A model generated the notes under the pieces. That model had not been told where the DNA came from and did not search any database. It saw nothing but the letters and a program-made list of their open reading frames with translations. DNA of 64,000 bases from Thermodesulfobacteriota bacterium (GTDB lineage: Bacteria > Desulfobacterota_D > UBA1144 > Nemesobacterales > CSP1-2). The stretch lies in the NCBI GenBank assembly GCA_035559815.1, contig DATMAT010000019.1:1-64000 (forward strand). Reading direction: 5' to 3'. Every line of letters begins with the position of its first letter. Position 1 is the first letter of the stretch. Of the stretch, positions 53,586 through 62,573 are shown in pieces. Made by a program: the position numbers and the translations under genes.

Positions 53586-54503
53586 TAGATATCTTTCCAC
53601 GACGTCTGCTAATGCCTCAATGAACTTGGGATCGTCGTTTACGGTGTTGGCCCGAAGTAAGGTGATTCCGACTTCCTCCGCAACTTCAGCGGCTTCGATG
53701 CCGATATCGTAGAGCACCTCTACATGGTCGCAGAGGAAACCGATCGGCTGAACCACTGCGTAGCTCACACCTTCTTTTGCCAGCTTGCGAAGCAGGTCGC
53801 CTATATCCGGCTCCAGCCACGGGTCGGTCGGTCGGCCGCTTCTGCTCTGGTAGCAAAGCGTCCATTGCACATGATTTATCTGCTCGGCAACGAGTCGACA
53901 AGAGGTTAATAGTTGCTGAACATACGGAGATTCATTTGCCATTGGTACGGGGATGCTGTGGGCTGTAAAGATGAGGGCGGAATCTACACGTTTATCCGCC
54001 GGGATTTGGGAGAGACATTCGGCAACACGGTCTGCCGAAGCCTCGATAAAAAGCGGATGGTCAAACAGCGGAGGGCTGTATTCGACATGCAGGCTCACGC
54101 CTGTTTTTGCCATCGCTTCCTCCACGTCGCGCTGATACCTTTCCCAACTGGCGTCGCATTGATGTGCGGCCATAATCATTCCGAGCACGTGCCTTACACC
54201 ACTCTCGTACATTTTTTTTATCGTGTCCGAAAGGAAGGGATGCCAGTTTCTCATCCCTACATAAACCGGAATGGTGTGGCCACGCCTTCTTAGATAATCT
54301 TGAAGACCTTTCGCCTGCCTGAAGGTTAGTTCGTTAATCGGCGATTTGCCGCCTATGATCTCGTAGTGATGTGCCACCTCTTCCAATCTTTCCGGCGGAA
54401 TCGGGCGACCGCTGGCGACGTAAGCCAAGAATGGTCTTATGTCTTCAGGCTTCTCCGGCCCTCCATAGGCGATCATGAGTATGGCATCGTATTTTTGGGA
54501 CAT
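53547..54503 (-). CDS. hemH: Ferrochelatase
   Basis: The 318 residues have DAILMIAYGGPEKPEDIRP at the start, IPVYVGMRNWHPFLSDTI, DSALIFTAHSIPVPM with the metal-site His, and YAVVQPIGFLCDHVEVLYD with the catalytic His and Glu. It inserts ferrous iron into porphyrin. The final residues come from a dispersed repeat, so the C-terminal tail is atypical. It sits 144 bases upstream of hemY on the same strand. Confidence 0.93.
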   Translation of the reverse strand: MSQKYDAILMIAYGGPEKPEDIRPFLAYVASGRPIPPERLEEVAHHYEIIGGKSPINELTFRQAKGLQDYLRRRGHTIPVYVGMRNWHPFLSDTIKKMYESGVRHVLGMIMAAHQCDASWERYQRDVEEAMAKTGVSLHVEYSPPLFDHPLFIEASADRVAECLSQIPADKRVDSALIFTAHSIPVPMANESPYVQQLLTSCRLVAEQINHVQWTLCYQSRSGRPTDPWLEPDIGDLLRKLAKEGVSYAVVQPIGFLCDHVEVLYDIGIEAAEVAEEVGITLLRANTVNDDPKFIEALADVVERYLKQDAVYRMQDAG

Positions 54504-54596
54504 TAAAGAAACTCCTCTAAACTCTGACTGAGATTATACCATTGAGTAGCTTTGTATTTTATATTAACTGACTCCGATGTGGGAAAGACCAAAAAG

Positions 54597-54669
54597 TTGT
54601 CATTCCCACATGTATTAGTGGGAATCCGGTATTATAGATTCCCGATTACTACATTCGGGAATGACAACT
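54597..54669. repeat. ATTCCCG..CGGGAATGACAAC palindromic repeats, two hairpins
   Basis: Two hairpins in a row: CATTCCCACATG..GTGGGAAT and ATTCCCGATTACTACATTCG followed by GGAATGACAAC. Related to 5268 and 7730. The right hairpin forms the end of the DUF433 gene. Confidence 0.55.
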
Positions 54670-54856
54670 GTAACCAGGCTTGAATGTCTTCCTGTAAGAG
54701 ACCCTTATATTCTTGAAGAATCTCCGCCAATGTTGCTCCATGAGCAAGCAGGTTCAGAATGTACTCGACAGTTAGGTGGGTTCCTCTTATTACCGGCTTT
54801 CCAGCCATGACTTTTGGATTTAAGGTAATTCGCTCAAGTAATTGCTGGTCATTCAT
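54632..54856 (-). CDS. DUF433 protein, C-terminally altered by a repeat
   Basis: The 74 residues read LLERITLNPKVMAGKPVIRG, TVEYILNLLAHGATLAEILQ and LLQEDIQAWLQL, which is the DUF433 winged-helix-like family, often an antitoxin paired with a PIN-like toxin. The final SFPNVVIGNL is translated from a palindromic repeat, so the normal C-terminus is missing. No toxin gene follows; hemH comes next. Possibly a relic antitoxin stranded in the haem operon. Confidence 0.7.
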   Translation of the reverse strand: MNDQQLLERITLNPKVMAGKPVIRGTHLTVEYILNLLAHGATLAEILQEYKGLLQEDIQAWLQLSFPNVVIGNL

Positions 54857-54948
54857 AAGGGAAACCTAATAATTCGGGGTCGTTGATGGTGAATATACAA
54901 TAATAAACAATCTTTTAAAGCAACGGGATTGGGCCGTATAAGAATTTG

Positions 54949-56934
54949 TTATCTTAACTTACTCGAATACTCGTGCACGGCGTCTACTAATGCCAGCACA
55001 TTATCTACGGGCGTATTTGGCAAGATGCCGTGGCCCAGGTTGAATATATGCCCCGGACGCCCTTCTGCCTTTTCTAGGATATTTGTGGCTAGGCGCTTGA
55101 TCACTGAGGGTTGAGCAAAAAGGGCAACCGGGTCGAGATTGCCCTGTACCGCCACGTCGTATCCTAATCTTGCCCAAGCCTCCTTGAGGTCTACTCGCCA
55201 GTCAAGCCCGATCACAAATCCGCTTCTACCTCCGCTCAGTACAGGTCGAGTCGAACTACCGGCCTCCTTCATCATGTCGAGCAAGGCTGAGGTGCCGGTT
55301 CCAAAGTGTATGACCGGTACCCCCGGCTCTATATTTTGCATGAGCCGATGCATGTGCGGAAGGACGAATTCCCTGTAGTCATCGGGTGAAAGACAGCCAA
55401 CCCAGCTATCAAAAATCTGCACCGCATCCGCACCGGAGGATATTTGGCCGTTGACATAAGCGACTGTTGCCGAAGTCAGTTGCTCCATAAGAGCGTGCCA
55501 CATGCCTGAATCGGAGTACATTAGTTTTTTAGTGTTTTCGTAGTTTCTGGAGCCTCCGCCCTCGATTACATAGGAGGCGACGGTGAAGGGTGCTCCGGCA
55601 AAACCGATGAGGGCGAGGTTAGGGTCGAGCGCCCGGCGGGTGATTTTCACCGCATCATAAACAAATTGCATGGCATCAGGGTTAAACTCGGCCAAACTGT
55701 CAACGGCTTTACCCGAACGCACCGGCTTTTTAATCCTGGGACCGTCACCCTTTGAAAATTCGAGCTCTATCCCAAGTGGTTCGAGAATTAGAAGAATATC
55801 GGCAAATATAATGGCGGCGTCTACTGCCAGCCTTTCTGCCGCACTAAGCGTCACTTCGGCTGCCAGTTCCGGGGTCTTACACAGTTCTAAAAACGGCACC
55901 TTGGAGCGGAGTTCGCGATATTCGCGGAGAAATCGGCCGGCTTGACGCATCAGCCAGATCGGGGTGTAATTCGTGGATTCGAGACGGCAGGCTTTCATGA
56001 ATACGGAATCGCGGGTGATTGCGGCCGTATCTTGACCTGGAGCTGCCCAAATCATGTCCACCCGACGCCAGCGATTGGTGTCTACCCCATTTTCGTGGGC
56101 TATTCTTTTCTTGTGCACTAGCGCCTCTCCGCGACGGGCCATCTCTCTCACCAGATTACCCATTTTCGGGCTATTAGGCTCGTAATCAGCGGAGAGCCCC
56201 ACCTCGCGAAGAGCCTGTGTAGTGGTCGGGCCTATTGAACCAATAGCCACCCGCATAAATCCATTACGAAGCGTTTCTTCTAATCCTTCCATATTTGCAA
56301 CCTGTATAACGTGGTGAACCTGCTGGGAGCTGGTAAAGAGTGAAATGTCAATCTGCCCTTCAACAATGGAGCATATGGCATTACGGAGCGGAGTCAGGTC
56401 TTCGGGTAGAGCCCAGCGGTAAACCGGAACAGGGGTAACCACCGCCCCGCGTTCTCTTAACCCGTCTAGTAATTCTCTATTCGAGATGCCGTATTCTTGT
56501 ACCGCAATGCGCTTTCCCTCTATTGAAAGCTCGCTGTCGATGATGGCTAGAATGTCCCGCCAGGTGTTTGGCTCGGGAACGAGCACCTGGGGCTTGAGTC
56601 CCATCTCTCGAAGCGCGGCCACCGGTTTGGGCCCACGTGCTACTATAGTTGTGTTACCTAGTGCTTCGATGAATCTTTCATGCGAGTATTTCGTGGAGAT
56701 GACGTCTGCCAGGGTGCGAGTACCCACTCCGGTAAGAAGAATGACTATATCCAGTTTCTCCTCAAATAAGTCCTCTGCAAATGCCAGCGCTTCGGTCGAT
56801 TCCGAAAGCGGGACTTCGCGCATGGACGGCGCCACCAATGGGATTCCGCCATGATAGGATATTAACTTCTCAATCTCCTTGGCCCGGCGGCTTTCAAACG
56901 CCACAACCCGGAGTCCGTTAAAGTCGTTGGCCAT
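54949..56934 (-). CDS. Fused uroporphyrinogen-III synthase and uroporphyrinogen decarboxylase
   Basis: The 661-residue product joins two activities. Residues about 5-265 are HemD: RVVAFESRRAKEIEKLI, LTGVGTRTL, VARGPKPVAALREMGL, SLFTSSQQVHHVI and AIGSIGPTTTQALRE. Residues about 320-661 are HemE: TPIWLMRQAGRFLREYREL, ADILLILEPLGIELEF, GFAGAPFTVASYVIEGG and HFGTGTSALL. The linker (about 270-315) is polar. The two act one after another on tetrapyrroles, making uroporphyrinogen III and then coproporphyrinogen III. First gene of the haem operon. A gene fusion of this order is unusual. Confidence 0.92.
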   Translation of the reverse strand: MANDFNGLRVVAFESRRAKEIEKLISYHGGIPLVAPSMREVPLSESTEALAFAEDLFEEKLDIVILLTGVGTRTLADVISTKYSHERFIEALGNTTIVARGPKPVAALREMGLKPQVLVPEPNTWRDILAIIDSELSIEGKRIAVQEYGISNRELLDGLRERGAVVTPVPVYRWALPEDLTPLRNAICSIVEGQIDISLFTSSQQVHHVIQVANMEGLEETLRNGFMRVAIGSIGPTTTQALREVGLSADYEPNSPKMGNLVREMARRGEALVHKKRIAHENGVDTNRWRRVDMIWAAPGQDTAAITRDSVFMKACRLESTNYTPIWLMRQAGRFLREYRELRSKVPFLELCKTPELAAEVTLSAAERLAVDAAIIFADILLILEPLGIELEFSKGDGPRIKKPVRSGKAVDSLAEFNPDAMQFVYDAVKITRRALDPNLALIGFAGAPFTVASYVIEGGGSRNYENTKKLMYSDSGMWHALMEQLTSATVAYVNGQISSGADAVQIFDSWVGCLSPDDYREFVLPHMHRLMQNIEPGVPVIHFGTGTSALLDMMKEAGSSTRPVLSGGRSGFVIGLDWRVDLKEAWARLGYDVAVQGNLDPVALFAQPSVIKRLATNILEKAEGRPGHIFNLGHGILPNTPVDNVLALVDAVHEYSSKLR

Positions 56935-57084
56935 TTTTTATGCTTGTGTTGAAGATATATGGAATTCTGTTTTTTAATTTGATCGAAAACGCTGAACCGC
57001 ACTAACCTGTTTTTGAGTTTAGCACATGGGTAGGGGCGGTCAAGTTGACCGAGTACTCTAGATAGAGGCTAGAAGGGAAATATC

Positions 57085-57112
57085 GTAGAGACACAAAATT
57101 TTGTGTCTCTAC
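57085..57112. repeat. 28-base palindrome, perfect copy
   Basis: GTAGAGACACAAAA and TTTTGTGTCTCTAC are perfect complementary halves of 14 bases each, the most intact member of the family. Confidence 0.8.
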
Positions 57113-57193
57113 AGAATAGGTGTCGAATTGGAGCGCTGAGATGTCGAGAGCTGGAATTTGATTTCTGTTGCGTTATGCTCTCACATAAATATC

Positions 57194-57223
57194 TTGTCAA
57201 AATTAGACTAAGGGTGATATAAA
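57194..57223 (+). promoter_or_regulatory. Promoter of phzF-like gene
   Basis: TTGTCA (57194-57199), 18-base spacer, TATAAA (57218-57223). Confidence 0.45.
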
Positions 57224-57314
57224 CCAAGGTGCGTATTTAAAAGCAAGGTTTGATTCTTACCTTTATATTCTTTGGCACGCTGATGCAACCTTTTTATGAT
57301 AAGAGGGAGAAAAT

Positions 57315-58103
57315 ATGGGAACAAAAATATTTCAGGTAGATGCATTCACTGACAAGCCTTTTGGCGGTAATCCCGCCGCCGTCTGCATATTATCCGAGCG
57401 GCGTGACGAGGAATGGATGCGGAATGTGGCCGGAGAGATGAATTTATCGGAGACAGCTTTTTTATACAGGCAGGCAGGCGGTTTTAATTTGCGCTGGTTT
57501 ACTCCTACCGTTGAGGTCGACCTGTGTGGCCATGCCACGTTGGCAAGCGCCCATGTATTGTGGGAATCGGGGTATTTAAGAACTGACGAACGGGCACATT
57601 TCTTCACCCGAAGCGGTCTCCTCACGGCTGAAAAAAAGGGCGATTGGGTCGGGATGGATTTCCCATCAGAGCCGGAAGAGCGGGTGACCCCGCCGGATGA
57701 GCTCATCAAGGCTTTGGGGGTAGAGCCGAAATACGTCGGCAAAAACAGATTCGATTACCTCATAGAAGTCGAATCAGAACAAGTTGTTCGAAATATAAGA
57801 CCTGACTTCAGATTGCTCGCTAGTCTTCCTGTTCGGGGAGTTATGGTGACCAGTCTTTCTGATTCCAAGGACTACGATTTTGTTTCTCGGTTCTTTGCTC
57901 CGGCTTCCGGCATCGACGAAGACCCGGCTACCGGGTCGGCGCACTGTTGCCTTGGCCCATTCTGGAAGAAGAGGCTCGACAAAGAGGAATTTATTGCTTA
58001 TCAGGCATCCTCCCGGGGAGGAGTTATTCGCATCCGCTTAGCCAGTGATCGCGTCTATCTTGGGGGCCAGGCAGTCACCGTTATGCGCGGGGAAATTGTT
58101 TGA
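57315..58103 (+). CDS. PhzF-family epimerase/isomerase
   Basis: The 262 residues begin KIFQVDAFTDKPFGGNPAAV and contain the catalytic Glu in MNLSETAFLY. VDLCGHATLASAHVLW and GIDEDPATGSAHCCLGPFW supply the twin substrate-binding loops. The two-lobed diaminopimelate-epimerase-like fold is complete. PhzF itself isomerises a phenazine precursor, but most bacterial homologues have no known substrate, and no phenazine genes lie here. Confidence 0.88.
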   Translation: MGTKIFQVDAFTDKPFGGNPAAVCILSERRDEEWMRNVAGEMNLSETAFLYRQAGGFNLRWFTPTVEVDLCGHATLASAHVLWESGYLRTDERAHFFTRSGLLTAEKKGDWVGMDFPSEPEERVTPPDELIKALGVEPKYVGKNRFDYLIEVESEQVVRNIRPDFRLLASLPVRGVMVTSLSDSKDYDFVSRFFAPASGIDEDPATGSAHCCLGPFWKKRLDKEEFIAYQASSRGGVIRIRLASDRVYLGGQAVTVMRGEIV

Positions 58104-58418
58104 GTTCGGATTGTGCAACTCCAACTGTTTTTCATCAGGGCTTCCTTATAGCGGATATTTATATCCGCTCATACTGAAGTCCTGAGCATCGTCGAAGGGT
58201 CGAAGTATGAACGGTATTTGTTTTTATCATCGGGACTTTCCTTTGACACAGAATTATCCTTAGTGAAATGGTAGGTAAAAAAAGGACGGCCAATCTTTGT
58301 AGGGAACGCATATATGCGTCCCTCATCTTGCAAACTCTGCAAAATTCGGTCAAACTAACATCCTTATTGCCGATATGAATTCATTGCTGAAACCTTATAA
58401 AATTTACCAATTACATAA
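58104..58418. other. Gap before tRNA-Cys
   Basis: No gene. A CTGAGCATCGTCGAAGGGTCG repeat fragment is at about 58183, and a copy of the 28-base palindrome at 58299. Confidence 0.5.
58299..58326. repeat. 28-base palindrome, copy with CGCATATATGCG core
   Basis: GTAGGGAACGCATA and TATGCGTCCCTCAT; the last base differs from the usual CTAC. Its core matches 10202-10229. Confidence 0.65.
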
Positions 58419-58490
58419 GGCGGCGTAGCCAAGAGGTAAGGCAGCGGTCTGCAAAACCGCAATACCCCGGTTCGAATCCGGGCGCCGCCT
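58419..58490 (+). tRNA. tRNA-Cys (anticodon GCA)
   Basis: GGCGGCG pairs with CGCCGCC. The anticodon arm GCGGT/ACCGC encloses CTGCAAA, anticodon GCA. GGTTCGAATCC is the T arm. The discriminator is T, characteristic of cysteine tRNA. CCA not encoded. Confidence 0.95.
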
Positions 58491-58766
58491 CGCCCTTTAT
58501 TTTGGATTTTAGAATGCGGATTGCTGATTGAAAGGAAAGGATCCGGCAATAACGAATTTTCAAGCACCAAATCACAAATAATATTTAAATTCTAAATTTG
58601 AAATATTATTTATTTTGGGTTTGGAATTTTGAGTTTGTCTGGAATTTGTGACTTGATGATTGGAATTTTACTTTTCAGTGATTATTACTCTGTAATCTGA
58701 AATCCTCACCAATCCAGTATTTGAAATTTAGGGCAAATTTGGTAAAACTACAATTGCCTCCCTAAT

Positions 58767-58854
58767 GCCCGGGTGGCGGAATAGGTAGACGCAAGGGACT
58801 TAAAATCCCTCGGGTCACAAGCCCGTGCCGGTTCGAGTCCGGCCCCGGGCACCA
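58767..58854 (+). tRNA. tRNA-Leu (anticodon TAA)
   Basis: GCCCGGG pairs with CCCGGGC. The anticodon arm AGGGA/TCCCT encloses CTTAAAA, anticodon TAA, for UUA codons. A long variable arm (CGGGTCACAAGCCCG) marks a class II tRNA. CCA is encoded at 58852-58854. Confidence 0.95.
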
Positions 58855-58981
58855 TGTTAAGCTAGCTTTATCTAAAGGGTTTACGCTTTTTAGAACGATG
58901 GTTTTGATTATGAATGAATTTAAAATGATAAAGGGCTAAAGAGCGGATTCTTTAATGTGAATTTGTATTGTTCTGATCTTG

Positions 58982-59149
58982 TCAGTTATTGAGGTCGTCT
59001 TCATCCTCATCCTCTTCCTCGTCCCACTCTTCATCCTCATCAAACTCTTCATCCTCGTCCCATTCCTCGTCCTCATCCCACTCTTCCTCATCCTCATCCC
59101 ATTCTTCATCTTTAAGCTTTATCTCGATTTTCTTGAGCTCAAGTTCCAT
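58982..59149 (-). CDS. Very acidic repetitive small protein
   Basis: Fifty-five residues from ATG 59149, with GGAG eight bases upstream. A normal lead (MELELKKIEIKLK) is followed by repeats of D/E with Trp or Phe: EEWDEDEEEWDED, then EEWDEDEEFDEDEEW, ending DDLNN. Nearly every residue after position 13 is Asp, Glu or aromatic. The opposite strand offers two low-complexity open frames, but this one alone has a good ribosome binding site. It could bind a basic partner or cations. Family unknown. Confidence 0.65.
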   Translation of the reverse strand: MELELKKIEIKLKDEEWDEDEEEWDEDEEWDEDEEFDEDEEWDEEEDEDEDDLNN

Positions 59150-59284
59150 TCGAAATCTCCTAATTAATTTTTACTTGAAACCTTACATACTGACATCAAA
59201 AAGTCAAGTTCTTTGTGGACTTAGCGCGCAAAAGCGACGCCCTGTTAGTTTATATGTGGAGATTTTTATTGTTTTTAACTTTAT

Positions 59285-59312
59285 TTGACAAAATTGATGC
59301 GTCGCTTATTAT
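59285..59312 (+). promoter_or_regulatory. Promoter of the ribBA operon
   Basis: TTGACA (59285-59290), 16-base spacer, TATTAT (59307-59312), 56 bases before the start of ribBA. I saw no FMN riboswitch in this gap. Confidence 0.5.
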
Positions 59313-59367
59313 TTAACTCTACCAAATAGATTCAATCACAATTTTGTGAAATAAAGAAGGCTTAGAT

Positions 59368-60576
59368 ATGGCGACTTGCTCAATCGAACAGGCTATTCAG
59401 GAAATAAAAAATGGAAGGATGGTAATTCTTGTAGACGACGAGGATAGAGAGAATGAGGGCGACCTAGTGATCGCAGCCGAGTTTGCTACCCCCGAAGTAA
59501 TAAACTTTATGGCCAAAAATGGAAGAGGGCTTATATGCCTGGCCATTACCCAGGAGAAGGCCGATCAGTTGGGCCTTCAGCCAATAAAACCGGAGAACAG
59601 CCCGGTTCCTCAATATACGGCGTTTACTATCCCGATTGATGCGAGGTTGGGAATTACAACCGGGATCTCGGCTTACGACCGCGCATCCACCATACGTCTA
59701 GCCATCTCAGAAGAGGCAAGGCCGGAGGATTTTATCCGTCCCGGCCACGTGTTCCCATTAATCTCCAGACGGGGCGGGGTGCTGGTAAGAGCGGGGCATA
59801 CCGAGGGTTCGGTCGACCTGGCTAGGCTGGCCGGGTTGAAGCCAGCGTCGGTAATTTGCGAGATAATGAAGGACGATGGGGACATGGCCAGGCTGGCCGA
59901 CCTGGAAGCATTCGCCGAACGGCACGGGATTAAAATCGCCACGATTGCCGATCTCATCAGTTATCGACTGAGGGCAGAGAGTTTTGTGAGAAGAGCGGCT
60001 TCTGCTTCCCTTCCCACTGCGTACGGGGACTTTAAGGTAATAGTGTATGAAAGCGACATTGACCCGCAGCATCACGTGGCTTTTGTGAAAGGAGAGATCA
60101 ACTCTGAAGAAGGAGTTTTGGTTCGGGTACATTCCGAATGTCTTACCAGCGACGTTTTCGGCTCGCTAAGGTGTGATTGTGGCCCCCAGATCCGTCAAGC
60201 CATGCGCATAATCGAAAAAGAGGGAATGGGGGTGATTCTTTACATGCGCCAGGAGGGAAGGGGGATCGGCTTGGTCAACAAGATCAAGGCTTATGCGCTC
60301 CAGGATAACGGGTTTGATACGGTAGAGGCAAACGAAGCGCTTGGATTTAAACCGGACCTCCGTGATTATGGAATAGGAGCGCAGGTGCTTCTCGACCTTG
60401 GCGTCAGAAAAATGAGGCTTCTAACCAACAATCCCCGGAAGGTAAAGGGCTTAGAAGGCTTTGGGCTTCAGATAGTGGAACGGGTTCCCATTGAGATTCC
60501 TCCTAATGAGAGAAATTCACGTTATCTAAAGGTAAAAAAAGATAAACTCGGACACCTTCTTTCCATGGTGGACTAA
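59368..60576 (+). CDS. ribBA: Bifunctional 3,4-DHBP synthase / GTP cyclohydrolase II
   Basis: The 402-residue protein joins RibB (about 1-200: [44 protein letters not shown]) and RibA (about 205-400: [17 protein letters not shown]-type segment, zinc Cys in [29 protein letters not shown]). Both active sites look complete. The two enzymes provide both precursors of riboflavin. RibH follows after 14 bases. Confidence 0.95.
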   Translation: MATCSIEQAIQEIKNGRMVILVDDEDRENEGDLVIAAEFATPEVINFMAKNGRGLICLAITQEKADQLGLQPIKPENSPVPQYTAFTIPIDARLGITTGISAYDRASTIRLAISEEARPEDFIRPGHVFPLISRRGGVLVRAGHTEGSVDLARLAGLKPASVICEIMKDDGDMARLADLEAFAERHGIKIATIADLISYRLRAESFVRRAASASLPTAYGDFKVIVYESDIDPQHHVAFVKGEINSEEGVLVRVHSECLTSDVFGSLRCDCGPQIRQAMRIIEKEGMGVILYMRQEGRGIGLVNKIKAYALQDNGFDTVEANEALGFKPDLRDYGIGAQVLLDLGVRKMRLLTNNPRKVKGLEGFGLQIVERVPIEIPPNERNSRYLKVKKDKLGHLLSMVD

Positions 60577-60590
60577 TAGCGGAGGAGCTT

Positions 60591-61067
60591 ATGCCTCAAG
60601 TTTACGAGGGAAAACTGGATGCCAAGGGCCTCAAATTTGCCATAGTGGTGAGTAGATTTAACAGCTTCATCACCGACCGGATGGTGGAAGGTGCCTTGGA
60701 TGTCCTGGTCAGACACGGCGCATCCCAGTCGGACATAGATATAATAAAGGTGCCCGGGTCATTCGAGATCCCCCTGGGTGTAAAGACGGCGGCTGGGTCG
60801 AAGAAATATGATGCGGTAGTAGCGGTAGGGGCGATCATCAGGGGTGAAACCCCTCACTTCGATTATCTATCCTCCGAGGTCACCAAAGAGCTTTCCGGAA
60901 TCGGGCTTGAGTTTGGTGTCCCGGTTGCATGCGGAGTGATAACAACGGAGACACTCGAGCAAGCCATCGAGAGAGCTGGCTCGAAAGCGGGTAATCGTGG
61001 GGGAGAAGCGGCTTTTAGCGCGATTGAAATGGTTAATCTCCTGAAAGCGCTTTCTCGTAATAAATAA
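60591..61067 (+). CDS. ribH: 6,7-dimethyl-8-ribityllumazine synthase
   Basis: The 158 residues have [35 protein letters not shown] and [20 protein letters not shown], then [14 protein letters not shown]. All are lumazine synthase landmarks, including the catalytic-site His. It condenses the two ribBA-derived precursors. GGAGGAGC precedes the ATG. Confidence 0.96.
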   Translation: MPQVYEGKLDAKGLKFAIVVSRFNSFITDRMVEGALDVLVRHGASQSDIDIIKVPGSFEIPLGVKTAAGSKKYDAVVAVGAIIRGETPHFDYLSSEVTKELSGIGLEFGVPVACGVITTETLEQAIERAGSKAGNRGGEAAFSAIEMVNLLKALSRNK

Positions 61068-61079
61068 TTTCCTTGAATT

Positions 61080-61544
61080 ATGGGTAAGAGGAGACGTGCG
61101 AGAGAGATTGCACTACAGTTTTTATACCAGTATGACACCCTCAAAGAAACTTCTCCAAATGATGTAATCCTGGAAGAAGCCATAGAACTTTTCTGGACGA
61201 CTAAGGAGCCCTCCTCAGAAAAAGAAGTAAGAGAATTTGCCCGTAAGCTCATTGTTGGGGCATGCGAAAATATGGAGGGTATCGACAGCATCATAAACCG
61301 TTATTCCAAGCACTGGCGGCTTTCTCGAATGTCGAAAATAGACAGGAACATATTGCGGATGGCCATCTATGAATTGGTTTACTTGATGAATATTCCCCCT
61401 CCTGTTACCATTAACGAAGCCGTCGAGCTTGCCAAGAAATACGGCACGGAAGAGTCCGGTGCTTTTGTGAACGGAATTTTGGACCGAATACGCATAGCCG
61501 TCGATAAAGGGGAGCTGCAATATGATAAAGGAAGCAATAGCTAA
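61080..61544 (+). CDS. nusB: Transcription antitermination factor NusB
   Basis: The 154 residues have RRRAREIALQFLYQYDTL, RMSKIDRNILRMAIYELVYL and PPVTINEAVELAKKYG, typical of all-helical NusB, with the usual C-terminal FVNGILDRI. It acts with NusE in rRNA antitermination. Overlaps the trpD start by 23 bases, so translation is coupled. Confidence 0.95.
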   Translation: MGKRRRAREIALQFLYQYDTLKETSPNDVILEEAIELFWTTKEPSSEKEVREFARKLIVGACENMEGIDSIINRYSKHWRLSRMSKIDRNILRMAIYELVYLMNIPPPVTINEAVELAKKYGTEESGAFVNGILDRIRIAVDKGELQYDKGSNS

Positions 61545-62547
61545 GGTAGTGGAGCGTATAGACCTTGAGGAAGAGGAGATGGCGGAAGTAGTGCAGAAGA
61601 TAATGAGCGGTATGGCCACGCCTAGCCAGATTGCTGCTATTCTGGTGGCATTGAGGATGAAAGGAGAATCCGTCTCCGAGATAACCGGTGCGGCTAAGGT
61701 AATGATGGATAAAGCGACAAAAATAAAACCCAGGGATACTGCTGCTGTCGACCTATGCGGAACGGGCGGCGACCAGCAAGGCACGTTTAACATCTCTACT
61801 GTTTCTTCTTTGATAGCGGCGGGGGCGGGCGTGTCAGTGGCCAAACATGGAAACCGGTCCGTCTCCAGCCAGGTAGGAAGCGCTGATGTGCTCGAAGAAT
61901 TAGGCGTCAATATCAATCTTTCCGCCAAAGGAGCGGAACAATGCTTAAACGAAGTGGGTATTACTTTCCTATATGCGCCGCTTTTCCACCCAGCTATGAA
62001 AAATGTATCGGAGCCGAGAAAGGATATAGGGATAAGGACTATTTTCAATTTGCTTGGCCCGATTACCAACCCGGCCGGAGTCAAGCATAAGGTAATGGGG
62101 GTTTATTCCGAGGTCTTGGTGACCCCTCTGGCGAAGGTTCTGAGGAATTTGGGATTTGTAAGGGCTATGGTCGTTCACGGGTCTGATTCTTTGGACGAGA
62201 TAACGGTAACCGGAAAGACTCATATAGCGGAGCTGAGAGACGGAATGGTAAAAAGCTATCAGTTTGACCCGGCAGATTTGGGATTCAAACGGAGAAAGCT
62301 TGAGGAGTTGAAAGGAGGGAGTGCAAAGGAAAACGCCCAGATCGTACTTTCTATTCTCAAGGGTGAGGAACGCGAAGCAAAGAGAGAGGTCTCTGTGCTC
62401 AACGCCGCAGCAGCTATTTTGGTAGCGGGCGCCGCTTCCGATATGAAGGGAGCAGTAGCCAGGGCCGAGGAATCCATAGACTCAAGAAATGCCTTAAACA
62501 AGCTTAACGACCTAATCAAATTCACGAAAAACTGGACGGATGGTTAA
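61522..62547 (+). CDS. trpD: Anthranilate phosphoribosyltransferase
   Basis: The 341-residue enzyme has CGTGGDQQGTFNIST (phosphate and PRPP site), VAKHGNRSVSSQVGSADVL and LFHPAMKNVSEPRKDIGIRT, then NPAGVKHKVMGVY, all standard TrpD. It joins anthranilate and PRPP in tryptophan synthesis. It sits between nusB and trpC, with no trpE or trpG here. Confidence 0.95.
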   Translation: MIKEAIAKVVERIDLEEEEMAEVVQKIMSGMATPSQIAAILVALRMKGESVSEITGAAKVMMDKATKIKPRDTAAVDLCGTGGDQQGTFNISTVSSLIAAGAGVSVAKHGNRSVSSQVGSADVLEELGVNINLSAKGAEQCLNEVGITFLYAPLFHPAMKNVSEPRKDIGIRTIFNLLGPITNPAGVKHKVMGVYSEVLVTPLAKVLRNLGFVRAMVVHGSDSLDEITVTGKTHIAELRDGMVKSYQFDPADLGFKRRKLEELKGGSAKENAQIVLSILKGEEREAKREVSVLNAAAAILVAGAASDMKGAVARAEESIDSRNALNKLNDLIKFTKNWTDG

Positions 62548-62573
62548 AAGGACTTTTAAATCGCTTTCCTGAG

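Larger units (their letters stand above)
56935..57314. other. Gap between the hemDE fusion and phzF
   Basis: No gene. Contains the palindrome at 57085-57112 and the phzF promoter at 57194-57223. Confidence 0.5.

Noticed and set aside
58979-59288. Plus-strand Ser- or Leu/Ile/Phe-only ORFs
   Set aside because: They are the reverse reading of the acidic repeat gene on the minus strand. Low complexity and no ribosome binding site.
59150-59367. FMN riboswitch before ribBA
   Set aside because: The conserved FMN-aptamer words were not found in the 218-base gap. An ordinary promoter is seen.
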